From assembly GCF_008905045.1 (NCBI RefSeq), contig NZ_VWMY01000024.1, forward strand, positions 1-50,973: a stretch of DNA of 50,973 nucleotides. Direction: 5' to 3'. The DNA is from Streptomyces albicerus. GTDB lineage: Bacteria > Actinomycetota > Actinomycetes > Streptomycetales > Streptomycetaceae. Positions 36,645 through 44,042 of the stretch are shown piece after piece. The notes below the pieces were generated by a model that had not been told where the DNA came from, ran no database searches, and saw nothing but the letters and a program-made list of their open reading frames with translations. Both the position numbers and the translations under genes were made by a program. Each line of letters opens with the position of its first letter. Position 1 is the stretch's first letter.

Positions 36645-37313
36645 TCAAGGGGTCACGGGTCGGGCGGTGAGCTGCTGTCCGTCGACCGTCACGGCGCCGG
36701 TCTCGGGGTCGATGAGGGGCGCGGCCGCGGGCTTGCCGTCGCGCTTGACGATGCCGACCTGGCGGCCGTCCGGCAGGACGATCCAGCCGCCGTCGACCTC
36801 GGCGCCGCGTACGGTCGCGGTCGCGCGGTACAGCCCGGAGGGCTTGACGGCCTTGTCGGCCGTGAAGCCGTAGTCCTGCTGTCCCATCTCGACCGTGCCG
36901 CGGATCCGCTTGCCGGTCAGCTCGCCGGTGAGTACGCCGCCCGACCGGCTGGTGAGCCGCATGCTGCCGTCGGCCTTGACGTCGCCCTTCAGCCACGACT
37001 CCTGGTCCCGGCCGTCACAGAAGTACGCGACCGCCTTGCCGTCGCGCAGCGTGACCGCGACCGCGGAGGAGTCGTCGTCGGTGCGGCCCGCGTAGTCGCC
37101 GTTCGGCACGGCGGTCTTCGACGGGCTGGGCGACGGCGACGGTTCGCTCGGTGCGGGCGTAGCTGTGGGTGTCGGGCTCACCGACGCCGCGTCGGGTGAC
37201 GACTCGCTCCCGGTCGACGTGCTGCGCGTCCCCGTCGTCGCGTTGAGCGACAGCATGAACAGGGCGACCAGCAGTCCCGCGAGCAGAGTGAAGAGGGGTC
37301 CGGAACGCTTCAT
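36645..37313 (-). CDS. Hypothetical membrane-anchored or secreted protein
   Basis: 222 residues. A signal peptide or anchor (PLFTLLAGLLVALFMLSLNA) is followed by a Ser/Thr/Pro-rich linker to about residue 70 and a mostly beta domain with short repeats (GSMRLTSRSGGVLTGELTGK, GEVEMGQQDYGF-like strands). Only Gly/Asp-rich turns are notable; no catalytic motif is visible. It lies upstream of the DUF6529-Rieske pair on the same strand with a 96-bp gap, so joint transcription is possible. Confidence 0.75.
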   Translation of the reverse strand: MKRSGPLFTLLAGLLVALFMLSLNATTGTRSTSTGSESSPDAASVSPTPTATPAPSEPSPSPSPSKTAVPNGDYAGRTDDDSSAVAVTLRDGKAVAYFCDGRDQESWLKGDVKADGSMRLTSRSGGVLTGELTGKRIRGTVEMGQQDYGFTADKAVKPSGLYRATATVRGAEVDGGWIVLPDGRQVGIVKRDGKPAAAPLIDPETGAVTVDGQQLTARPVTP

Positions 37314-37525
37314 TCTTGTCTCCCCCGAAGAGCGGCACGGACAGCCTCATCCATGCAAGCGGACCCGCGGGCCCGGCGTCCAGAGGTGCACAAGAGCGAC
37401 TTCGAGGAGTCTTTTTGGGCAACTGGCCCTCAAGTGGCGGGAAGGGGTGATTCGGGTGACATTGGCAGGGTCTGAGGCCGGGCACCCAGGGGATGGGCCC
37501 GGCCGCATCCACGAAAGGCGCGACC

Positions 37526-37963
37526 ATGGCGGGTAACGATCTGGGCAGTCTGCTCGGCAGTGTCCTCGACGGAGGCGGCCAGGGCGGCACCGCCGGTGGG
37601 GCCGGCGGATCCGGTGGGGCCGGCGTCCTCGGCTCGCTGCTCCAGGCGCTCATGAACGGGCAGGGCGGCAGTGGTGGCAATCCGCTGGGCGGCCTGATGG
37701 ACCTGCTCACCAAGTCCGGCCTCGCGGAGCAGAAGGACTCCTGGGTCGGCACCGGCGAGAACCGGCCCGTGACCGGCGCGCAGATCCAGCAGGCGCTGCC
37801 CGACGAGACCCTCAAGCAGGTCGCCGAGCAGGCGGGCGTCACGACCGACCAGGTCGCCACGGAGATCGCCCGGACGCTGCCCGAGGTGGTCGACAGGCTG
37901 ACCCCTGACGGACATCTGCCGGCCGGCTCGATCGAGGACCTCGTCAAGCAGCAGCAGATCTGA
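37526..37963 (+). CDS. YidB family protein (DUF937-like)
   Basis: 145 residues. Gly-rich N-terminus (GNDLGSLLGSVLDGGGQGG), then DSWVGTGENRPVTGAQIQQA and the C-terminal LPEVVDRLTPDGHLPAGSIE, which is diagnostic of YidB. The family is small, cytoplasmic and of unknown function. ATG 37526 is chosen because the frame upstream is not conserved. Confidence 0.85.
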   Translation: MAGNDLGSLLGSVLDGGGQGGTAGGAGGSGGAGVLGSLLQALMNGQGGSGGNPLGGLMDLLTKSGLAEQKDSWVGTGENRPVTGAQIQQALPDETLKQVAEQAGVTTDQVATEIARTLPEVVDRLTPDGHLPAGSIEDLVKQQQI

Positions 37964-38093
37964 GCCTCTTGGGGGTGCCCTTCCAGGCATGCGGCGGCCG
38001 TCTCGGCAGGCGGGCGCCGCGCACCGGCGCCCTGAGGGCTGACTAGGCTGGATGTACCAAGAGCCGGTACGCACATCAGCAAGGAGCATCACC

Positions 38094-38456
38094 GTGGCGG
38101 TACGAGCGGTCCGGGGCGCCGTCCAACTGGAGCGGGACGAGGCCGGGCACATGGACGAGCAGGTCAGCGAGCTGCTCACCGCCATCCTCGAGCGGAACGG
38201 GCTGACCACCGACGACCTGATCAGTATCTGGTTCACGGCGACGCCCGACCTGCACAGCGACTTCCCGGCGGCGGCCGCGCGCAAGCTCGGCATCGTCGAC
38301 GTACCGCTGATCTGCGCGCAGGAGCTGGACATCGAGGACGCGATGCCCCGGGTCGTACGGGTCCTCGCGCACATCGAGTCCGACGTGCCCCGCTCCGACA
38401 TCGCGCACGTCTACCTGGGCGCCGCGGGCGCGCTGCGCAAGGACATCGCCCAGTGA
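38094..38456 (+). CDS. aroH: Chorismate mutase, AroH type
   Basis: 120 residues. All residues matching the Bacillus subtilis active site are visible: Arg in AVRGAVQLE, Cys and Glu in ICAQELD, Arg in VVRVLAHIE, Tyr and Arg in VYLGAAGALRKD. It converts chorismate to prephenate, the substrate of the downstream tyrA product. GTG 38094 has AAGGAG 7 nt upstream; the frame opens at 38052. The stop overlaps tyrA (GTGA). Confidence 0.95.
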   Translation: MAVRAVRGAVQLERDEAGHMDEQVSELLTAILERNGLTTDDLISIWFTATPDLHSDFPAAAARKLGIVDVPLICAQELDIEDAMPRVVRVLAHIESDVPRSDIAHVYLGAAGALRKDIAQ

Positions 38457-39538
38457 GAACCGCACTCGTCATCGGCACCGGACTCATCGGCACGTCGGCC
38501 GCGCTGGCCCTGGCCGGGCGTGGCGTCGTCGTGCACCTCGCCGACCACGACCCGGAGCAGGCCCGTACGGCGGCCGCGCTCGGCGCCGGCACGGACGAGG
38601 AGCCCGCGGGCCCCGTCGACCTCGCGATCATCGCGGCGCCGCCCGCGCATGTGGCGGCGACTCTCGCCGACGCGATGCGGCGCGGGGTGGCGCGCGGCTA
38701 CCTCGACGTGGCCAGCGTCAAGGGCGGGCCGCGTCGTGAGCTGGAGTCGCTGGGCCTCGACCTGTCCGCGTACATCGGTTCGCACCCCATGTCGGGCCGC
38801 GAGAAGTCGGGCCCCCTGGCTGCCACCGGTGACCTCTTCGAGGGGCGCCCCTGGGTGCTGACGCCGACCCGTGACACCGACACAGAGGTGCTGAACCTCG
38901 CGCTGGAGCTGGTCTCGCACTGCCGTGCCGTACCGGTCGTCATGGACGCCGACGCCCACGACCGCGCGGTCGCCCTCGTTTCGCACATGCCGCACCTGGT
39001 GTCGAGCATGGTCGCCGCACGACTGGAGCACGCCGAGGAAGCGGCCGTACGGCTCTGCGGTCAGGGCATCCGTGACGTGACCCGGATCGCCGCGTCCGAC
39101 CCGCGGATGTGGATCGACATCCTCTCCGCGAACCCGGGCCCGGTCGCCGACCTCCTCGCCGACGTCTCCGCCGACCTCGACGAGACCGTGCAGTCCCTGC
39201 GCGCCCTCCAGTCCTCCGACGAGGCCAAGCGCCGCGAGGGCGCCACCGGCATCGAGGACGTGCTGCGCCGTGGCAACGCCGGCCAGGTCCGCGTCCCCGG
39301 CAAGCACGGCGCCGCCCCCACCACGTACGAGAGTGTCGTCGTCCTGATCGACGACCAGCCGGGCCAACTGGCCCGCATCTTCGCCGACGCGGGCCGCGCG
39401 GGCGTCAACATCGAGGACGTACGCATCGAGCATGCGACCGGGCAGCAGGCGGGCCTGGTGGAGCTGATGGTGAAGCCGTCGGCGGCGCCGGTGTTGACGG
39501 CGGCGTTGCGGGAGCGGGGCTGGGCGATCCGGCAGTAG
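38453..39538 (+). CDS. tyrA: Prephenate dehydrogenase with C-terminal ACT domain
   Basis: 361 residues. The NAD-binding motif VIGTGLIGTSAALAL, YLDVASVKGG, SHPMSGREKSGP and DAHDRAVALVSHMPHLV define TyrA. The last ~75 residues (ESVVVLIDDQPGQLARIFAD) are an ACT domain, likely for tyrosine feedback. Coupled to aroH. In other Streptomyces, as I recall, cmk follows directly; here a 5.5-kb block intervenes. Confidence 0.95.
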   Translation: MRTALVIGTGLIGTSAALALAGRGVVVHLADHDPEQARTAAALGAGTDEEPAGPVDLAIIAAPPAHVAATLADAMRRGVARGYLDVASVKGGPRRELESLGLDLSAYIGSHPMSGREKSGPLAATGDLFEGRPWVLTPTRDTDTEVLNLALELVSHCRAVPVVMDADAHDRAVALVSHMPHLVSSMVAARLEHAEEAAVRLCGQGIRDVTRIAASDPRMWIDILSANPGPVADLLADVSADLDETVQSLRALQSSDEAKRREGATGIEDVLRRGNAGQVRVPGKHGAAPTTYESVVVLIDDQPGQLARIFADAGRAGVNIEDVRIEHATGQQAGLVELMVKPSAAPVLTAALRERGWAIRQ

Positions 39539-39549
39539 CGCCGGGTGTT

Positions 39550-39566
39550 CCGGCCGCGGCGGCCGG
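39550..39566 (+). terminator. Hairpin after tyrA
   Basis: CCGGCCGC-G-GCGGCCGG, 8-bp perfect arms starting 12 nt after the tyrA stop. Confidence 0.55.
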
Positions 39567-39624
39567 CGTGACTTTGGCGGTAGGGCCGCGCGTCCGGGCC
39601 GCGGCGGGCGGCGTGACTTGGCGG
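39552..39624. repeat. Two ~28-bp direct repeats after tyrA
   Basis: GGCCGCGGCGG-n-CGGCGTGACTT(T)GGCGG occurs at 39552-39580 and 39597-39624, marking the left edge of the accessory block. The remaining gap to 39777 holds a short tandem ATCTCTCCG but no gene. Confidence 0.7.
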
Positions 39625-39777
39625 GCGGGCCGTGTGATGCGGGCGTACGGCCAGGGGATTGCGCCCCGGAGATGTGGGATTCGGCCGTAGATGTGGGCGA
39701 ACGACCCGTCCTGGTGACGTTGTTCGGGGCACACTCGGTATCTCTCCGCATCTCTCCGTGCGAATGAGGTGGGCCGT

Positions 39778-40782
39778 GTGAGGACGCCGGTGAGTGATCC
39801 CCTGCGGGTGGGGTCCTATCGCATCGTGGGGCGGCTCGGGTCGGGTGGCATGGGGTGGGTGTATCTCGCCCGGTCGCCCGGTGGGCGGGCCGTGGCGGTG
39901 AAGGTGGTGCGGCAGGAGTTCGCGGCCGACCCGGAGTTCCGGCAGCGGTTCGCGCGTGAGGTGGCGGCCGCGCGGGCCGTGGGTGGTGCCTTCACCGCGG
40001 CCGTCGTCGATGCCGACCCCGAGGGCGATCCGCCCTGGCTCGCGACCGTGTACGTACCCGGGCCCGCGCTCTCGGAGGCGGTCCGTGCGGCGGGCCCCTT
40101 CAACGAGGCGCAGGTACGCGTCCTGGGTGCGGGCCTGGTCGAGGCGCTCCAGGCCATCCACGCCGGCAAGGTCGTGCACCGGGATCTCAAGCCCGCCAAC
40201 GTCCTGCTGGCCGCCGACGGACCCCGTGTCATCGACTTCGGTATCTCCCTGGTGTCCGGAGCGCCCAAGCTCACCAGGCCCGGCTTCGCGATGGGCACGC
40301 CCCACTACATGTCGCCCGAGCAGCTCACGGCCGGGCCGGTCGGCCCGCCGAGCGACGTCTTCTCGCTGGCCGGGGTACTCGTCTACGCGGCGACGGGACA
40401 CTCGCCCTTCGGGGACACCGACGGTGTGATCTACCGGGTCCTCCACGGAGACCCCGTATGGGACGGAGTGCCGGACGGGCTGCGCGGCATCCTTGTCCGC
40501 TGCCTCGCCCGGCTCCCCGAGGAACGGCCCCGACTCGACGTGCTGCTGCGGGAGTTCCTCGCGGGCGTCGGGGACGCCGCCGACTGGCCCCCGCCCGCGG
40601 TCTCCGAGGCCATCCGGGCCCGGGTCAAGGACCTCGCCACCCGCGTCGACCCGGGCTCCGACCCGGATCCCGGGCTGCCCCCGAGCGTTCCCTCCTGTCT
40701 CCAACTGCACGCGCAGGCGCTGCTCGACGCCGGGCTGACCGGTTCCATGGTCGTGGAGGCGGTGCGCCGTGGCGCACGCTGA
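39778..40782 (+). CDS. Soluble Ser/Thr protein kinase (PknB-like catalytic domain)
   Basis: 334 residues. A complete Hanks-type domain: GSGGMGWVY loop, catalytic Lys in VAVKVV, HRDLKPANVLL, DFGIS, and MSPEQ. A non-kinase tail of ~65 residues follows the domain. There is no transmembrane segment or PASTA domain, so it acts in the cytoplasm. GAGG lies 8 nt before GTG 39778; GTG 39769 is in frame. It overlaps the YbjN-like gene by 14 nt and leads the accessory block that contains a second, divergent kinase. Confidence 0.92.
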   Translation: MRTPVSDPLRVGSYRIVGRLGSGGMGWVYLARSPGGRAVAVKVVRQEFAADPEFRQRFAREVAAARAVGGAFTAAVVDADPEGDPPWLATVYVPGPALSEAVRAAGPFNEAQVRVLGAGLVEALQAIHAGKVVHRDLKPANVLLAADGPRVIDFGISLVSGAPKLTRPGFAMGTPHYMSPEQLTAGPVGPPSDVFSLAGVLVYAATGHSPFGDTDGVIYRVLHGDPVWDGVPDGLRGILVRCLARLPEERPRLDVLLREFLAGVGDAADWPPPAVSEAIRARVKDLATRVDPGSDPDPGLPPSVPSCLQLHAQALLDAGLTGSMVVEAVRRGAR

Positions 40783-41227
40783 GGCCACTTCCGGACCGGT
40801 GCCCGAAGTAGGCACCCACTGGCGGCAGTTGGTCGAGAACTGGGCGGGCCACAGCCGCGCCAGAGCTGCCACCTCGGATGCCACTTCCGTCACTCTGGAA
40901 TTCGCCGTGCCGGAAACGGGACGCGTGGTCACCATCCGTTTCATGACCACCAGAGAATTACTTGTCGCCTTCATGACGGACGGTCATGTTCTGCGGGAGG
41001 ATCAACTGGCCCTGGCCGCCGCGGCGGCGAATGCCTGGAATACCGAACAACTGATCCCCATGCTCTCCGTCTGGGACGTCCGCGGCCCGCATCCCTGCCT
41101 CGCCGGAGTCTGCGTACTCCCGCTCACCAGCCGTATGACACCGCGGGACTTCGACCGGCTGGCCAGTGACTGGGCGGAACGCGCGAGGCAGATGTTCACC
41201 AGGTGCCAGGAGGTGTTCGGGCTCTAG
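40769..41227 (+). CDS. YbjN-like domain protein
   Basis: 152 residues. The central and C-terminal pattern (LALAAAAANAWNTEQLIPML ... RMTPRDFDRLASDWAERARQ MF-like helix) resembles YbjN/type III chaperone-like proteins of actinobacteria. No catalytic residues are apparent. Its GTG lies within the end of the kinase gene, so the two should be made together; it could be an adaptor or substrate of that kinase. The assignment is by resemblance only. Confidence 0.65.
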   Translation: MAHAEATSGPVPEVGTHWRQLVENWAGHSRARAATSDATSVTLEFAVPETGRVVTIRFMTTRELLVAFMTDGHVLREDQLALAAAAANAWNTEQLIPMLSVWDVRGPHPCLAGVCVLPLTSRMTPRDFDRLASDWAERARQMFTRCQEVFGL

Positions 41228-41315
41228 AAGCGGGACTTCATGAGGCGGTCACAGCCGGCTGCGCGAACGGATACGAAATCCCCCGACAGCTATCCGGCGG
41301 GCCGGTATTCGCCTC

Positions 41316-41321
41316 TAATAT
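41316..41321 (+). promoter_or_regulatory. Possible internal promoter (-10 TAATAT)
   Basis: TAATAT in an unusually AT-rich patch 36 nt before the ATG of the membrane protein gene; no good -35 is seen. It could start a shorter transcript that carries only the triad. Confidence 0.35.
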
Positions 41322-41356
41322 GCGATGTGCTTTTCCTGCGCCCGAACGGGGGTGTC

Positions 41357-42268
41357 ATGGGTCGCGGAATCATGCTCATCGCTTTTCTCGTCACGGTGTT
41401 CCACCTGGTGCCCGCCGCAACGGCGGTCGCCGCCGACTGCTCCGGCGATCAGGTGCTCTGCTGGGCGGAGTCCAGGGCCGGCGGCAAGCCCCTGGACCTG
41501 GTCGTCGACCGGAAACTGAACTTCGGCAAGGAGGGCTGGACCGCGCTCGAACAGGCGGACCGCCATGCCGAGCTCGGCACCGTCTCGGTCGCCGACTCGG
41601 CCGCCACGGGCCCCGGCGGCACCGTGCTGTTCCTCCTCGCCGAGAAGCGCAGGGTGGGCCCGAAGAGCGTGGTGAGCCGCCTGGACAAGGACATCAGGGA
41701 CGCCCTGAAGGCCTCGCGTGCCTGCGGCCCGCCGTGCAAGAGCACCGTCTCTCTGCTGGCGCGGGACGTCGAGGGCCGGGAACTGCTCGCCGACGGACTG
41801 GCCGAGGAGGTCGGCAGGGATGCCGGGAAGCCCGGCACCGGTTCCGGGGACGACTCCTTGCTCTGGCTCACTCTCGGCGCGGCCGCCGTACTCCTGCTCC
41901 TCCTCACCCTCCTCACCCTGGCCGTGCGCCGCACCCGGGTCAGCCCCGCCCTGGCCGTGGCCGGGCCGGGCCCCACCCCGGGACCCCGCCACCGCGCCGC
42001 ACCCAGGCCCCCGCCGCCCGTACGGCGGCATCGCGAACCCGAAACGCCCAGACGTACGGCCGCCGTACGCACCGAACTCCACCCCCAGGGGTACGTCGAA
42101 CTCGACCATTGCCTCTACCGCGCCGAGTGGACCGACCCCGACACACCGCCGCCGGCCCTCGGCACCCTGGTCGACGTGACGGACCCCGGCGGAACGCCGG
42201 GCGACCCGGACGTTCTGATCGTCCTCCCGCGCAGCCGCCACCGGCGAGCCGCGGACGACCACGCCTGA
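41357..42268 (+). CDS. Bitopic membrane protein of the triad block
   Basis: 303 residues. A signal peptide (MLIAFLVTVFHLVPAATAVA) is followed by an extracellular domain of ~150 residues with four Cys (two pairs: DCSGDQVLCW and ACGPPC), one transmembrane helix (LLWLTLGAAAVLLLLLTLLT) and a Pro/Arg-rich cytoplasmic tail of ~100 residues that ends in a small folded-looking segment (YVELDHCLYRAEWTDP). ATG 41357 lies behind a G-run. It could be the sensor that connects the outside with the kinase/phosphatase pair. I do not recognise a named family. Confidence 0.75.
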   Translation: MGRGIMLIAFLVTVFHLVPAATAVAADCSGDQVLCWAESRAGGKPLDLVVDRKLNFGKEGWTALEQADRHAELGTVSVADSAATGPGGTVLFLLAEKRRVGPKSVVSRLDKDIRDALKASRACGPPCKSTVSLLARDVEGRELLADGLAEEVGRDAGKPGTGSGDDSLLWLTLGAAAVLLLLLTLLTLAVRRTRVSPALAVAGPGPTPGPRHRAAPRPPPPVRRHREPETPRRTAAVRTELHPQGYVELDHCLYRAEWTDPDTPPPALGTLVDVTDPGGTPGDPDVLIVLPRSRHRRAADDHA

Positions 42269-42300
42269 CGCCCGAACCACCTGCCCTGCGGGAGACTCCC

Positions 42301-43065
42301 ATGCGCAACGAACGCCAGCCCAAGACGCTCCCGGCGTCCTACGCGGACATCGAATTCGAGAACAACGCGCAGCGCCTCCCGCTGGTGCTCTGCCTCGACA
42401 CCTCGAGCTCCATGGCCGGCGCGCCCATCCAGGCACTGAACGACGCGCTGCACGCCTGGACCCGCGAACTCCACGACGACGTCAGCCTCAGCTACAGCGT
42501 CGAGGTCGCCGTCGTCACCTTCGGCGGGCACGGCGTGTGCGCCTGGAGAGGGGCGCAGCCGCTGCCCCCGCAGACGCCCGTGAGCCCCTTCGTGCCCGCG
42601 CACGCCTTCCAGGCCCCGGTCCTCGGCGCGGCGGGCGTCACCCTGCTCACCGAGGCCCTCGAACTGGCCGTACGCGTCGTCGCCGCCCGCAAGACCGAGC
42701 TGCGCGCCTCCGGACTGCAGTACTACCGCCCGCAGATCTGCCTGGTGACCGACGGACTGCCCACTGACGGCACCGGTCACTGGACCAACGCCTGGCAGCG
42801 CCTCGTACCGATGCTCACCGACGACCAGCAGGCCCGGAAGTACCGGCTGTACGCGATCGGGGTCGGCGACATCTCCGACATGGGGGAGCAGGTACTCAGA
42901 GCGCTCGCGCCGAACTTCAACGCTCGGCTGCACGGCTTCCCGTTCCGCGAACTGCTGCAGATGATGTCGGCCAGCGCCAACGCCGAGCAGCGGGGCGCCG
43001 GCGACGAGGTCTTCGAGAAGATCTTCGCCCGGTTCAGGACGCAGCGCCCGGCCTGGGAAGCGTGA
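42301..43065 (+). CDS. TerY-like von Willebrand factor A domain protein
   Basis: 254 residues, essentially one vWA domain. The MIDAS metal site is complete: DTSSSM near 33-38, Thr in GVTLLTEAL, and Asp in VTDGLPTDG. vWA proteins of this subtype (TerY) form a conserved triad with a PP2C phosphatase and a kinase in tellurite-resistance-like stress systems; the two next genes are exactly those. GGGAG precedes ATG 42301. Its TGA overlaps a GTG that opens a 22-codon micro-ORF. Confidence 0.9.
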   Translation: MRNERQPKTLPASYADIEFENNAQRLPLVLCLDTSSSMAGAPIQALNDALHAWTRELHDDVSLSYSVEVAVVTFGGHGVCAWRGAQPLPPQTPVSPFVPAHAFQAPVLGAAGVTLLTEALELAVRVVAARKTELRASGLQYYRPQICLVTDGLPTDGTGHWTNAWQRLVPMLTDDQQARKYRLYAIGVGDISDMGEQVLRALAPNFNARLHGFPFRELLQMMSASANAEQRGAGDEVFEKIFARFRTQRPAWEA

Positions 43066-43130
43066 GTCGGATGGCCGGGCTCTGGACGAGCGGGATGGCC
43101 GGACCTCGGACGAGCGGGATGGCCGGGTGA
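43062..43130 (+). CDS. Micro-ORF 1 in repeat spacer (vWA to PP2C)
   Basis: 22 codons: MSRMAGLWTSGMAGPRTSGM then AG, stop. The GTG overlaps the vWA stop (GTGA) and its own TGA overlaps the GTG of micro-ORF 2. It is composed of tandem repeats (WTSGMAG / RTSGMAG). It may serve only to carry ribosomes across the spacer by reinitiation. Confidence 0.4.
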   Translation: MSRMAGLWTSGMAGPRTSGMAG

Positions 43131-43156
43131 GCGGCATGAGCGGGGTGGCCGGGTGA
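43068..43156 (+). repeat. 24-bp-type tandem repeats between vWA and PP2C genes
   Basis: Units begin at 43068 (23 nt), 43091 (24 nt), 43115 (26 nt) and 43141 (partial), each containing CGGGATGGCCGG or a close variant. Confidence 0.85.
43127..43156 (+). CDS. Micro-ORF 2 in repeat spacer (vWA to PP2C)
   Basis: Nine codons (MSGMSGVAG, stop). It overlaps micro-ORF 1 by GTGA upstream and the PP2C start by GTGA downstream, completing an unbroken relay from the vWA gene to the PP2C gene. Confidence 0.35.
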   Translation: MSGMSGVAG

Positions 43157-43920
43157 GCGCGACCTGGAGGGTTCACGGGCTGAGTGTCGAGGGCTATCGG
43201 CACCGGCAGAGCGGTGTGCCGTGCCAGGACGCCTGGGGGCAGGCCGTGTCGGATGCCGTCACCGTCCTCGCGGTCGCGGACGGCGCGGGCAGCCGCAGCC
43301 GCTCCGACGAGGGGTCCCGGCTCGCGGTCGACCTGGCCACCGAGCATTTCGCTCGCCGGGCGGCCGAGCCCTGCCCGCCCGGCGAGGCCGCGTGCACCCT
43401 ACTGGCGGACGCCTTCCGCGCGGTCTGCAAGGAGTTCCTCCACCGCACGGGCGGCGAGGCCTACGACTTCGCCACCACGCTCACCGTGGTGGTGCTCACC
43501 CCGGCCTGGCTCGGCCATCTCTCGGTCGGCGACGGATTCGTCGTACTCCGGGCAGGCCGTGGCCGCGACGGGGAGCGGCTGTTCCATCTGCTTCCGCAGC
43601 CCGCGGCCGTCAGCGAGTACAGCAACGAGACCGTCTTCCTCACCTCGCCGGGAGCCGAGGACCGGGTGAGCACCGCGTGCGTGCTCGACGACGGCGTCGA
43701 CGGGGTGCTGCTGTCCACTGACGGGCTCGCGCAGGCCGCGCTGGGCGGACGGCCACCGGTGCCCAACGCCTCCTTCACCTCGGCGGTCCTCCGGTCCCTC
43801 GACATCCCGGGCGCCGATCCCGAGGAGGACGAGGACGATCTGGCGGCGCTGCTCCGCTCCGACCGGCTGACCGCCCTCAACGGCGACGACAAGACACTGC
43901 TGAGGGCGGTCAGGACATGA
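43153..43920 (+). CDS. PP2C-family protein phosphatase (triad member)
   Basis: 255 residues. PP2C metal and catalytic motifs in order: GVPCQDAWG, AVADGAGSRS, YDFATTLTVVVL, SVGDGFVVL, LLSTDGLAQAAL and NGDDKT. It is a stand-alone PP2C_2-type domain, expected to reverse the phosphorylation made by the triad kinase. The GTG overlaps micro-ORF 2, and the stop overlaps the ATG of the 41-codon micro-ORF. Confidence 0.9.
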   Translation: MSATWRVHGLSVEGYRHRQSGVPCQDAWGQAVSDAVTVLAVADGAGSRSRSDEGSRLAVDLATEHFARRAAEPCPPGEAACTLLADAFRAVCKEFLHRTGGEAYDFATTLTVVVLTPAWLGHLSVGDGFVVLRAGRGRDGERLFHLLPQPAAVSEYSNETVFLTSPGAEDRVSTACVLDDGVDGVLLSTDGLAQAALGGRPPVPNASFTSAVLRSLDIPGADPEEDEDDLAALLRSDRLTALNGDDKTLLRAVRT

Positions 43921-44009
43921 GCCGGGGCTTGGATCGGGACATGAGCCAGGACTCGGATCGGGACATGAGCCGGGACTCGGATCGGGACATGAGTCAGTAC
44001 ATGAGCCAG
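43914..44009 (+). repeat. 24-bp tandem repeats between PP2C and kinase genes
   Basis: Three full units of GACATGAGCC-n-G-n-ACTCGGATCGG type (43914-43937, 43938-43961, 43962-43985) and two partial units. The period is exactly 24, so the reading frame is kept. Confidence 0.92.
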
Positions 44010-44042
44010 GCCAAGACGGACTCGACGGGACTCGGCGGATGA
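43917..44042 (+). CDS. 41-codon repeat micro-ORF linking PP2C and kinase genes
   Basis: The product consists of eight-residue repeats (MSRGLDRD, MSQDSDRD, MSRDSDRD) and a tail MSQYMSQAKTDSTGLGG. The ATG overlaps the PP2C stop (ATGA) and the stop overlaps the kinase ATG (ATGA). Each repeat restarts with ATG. The ORF is too short and repetitive to be sure it makes a useful peptide, but the double overlap is exact. Confidence 0.5.
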   Translation: MSRGLDRDMSQDSDRDMSRDSDRDMSQYMSQAKTDSTGLGG

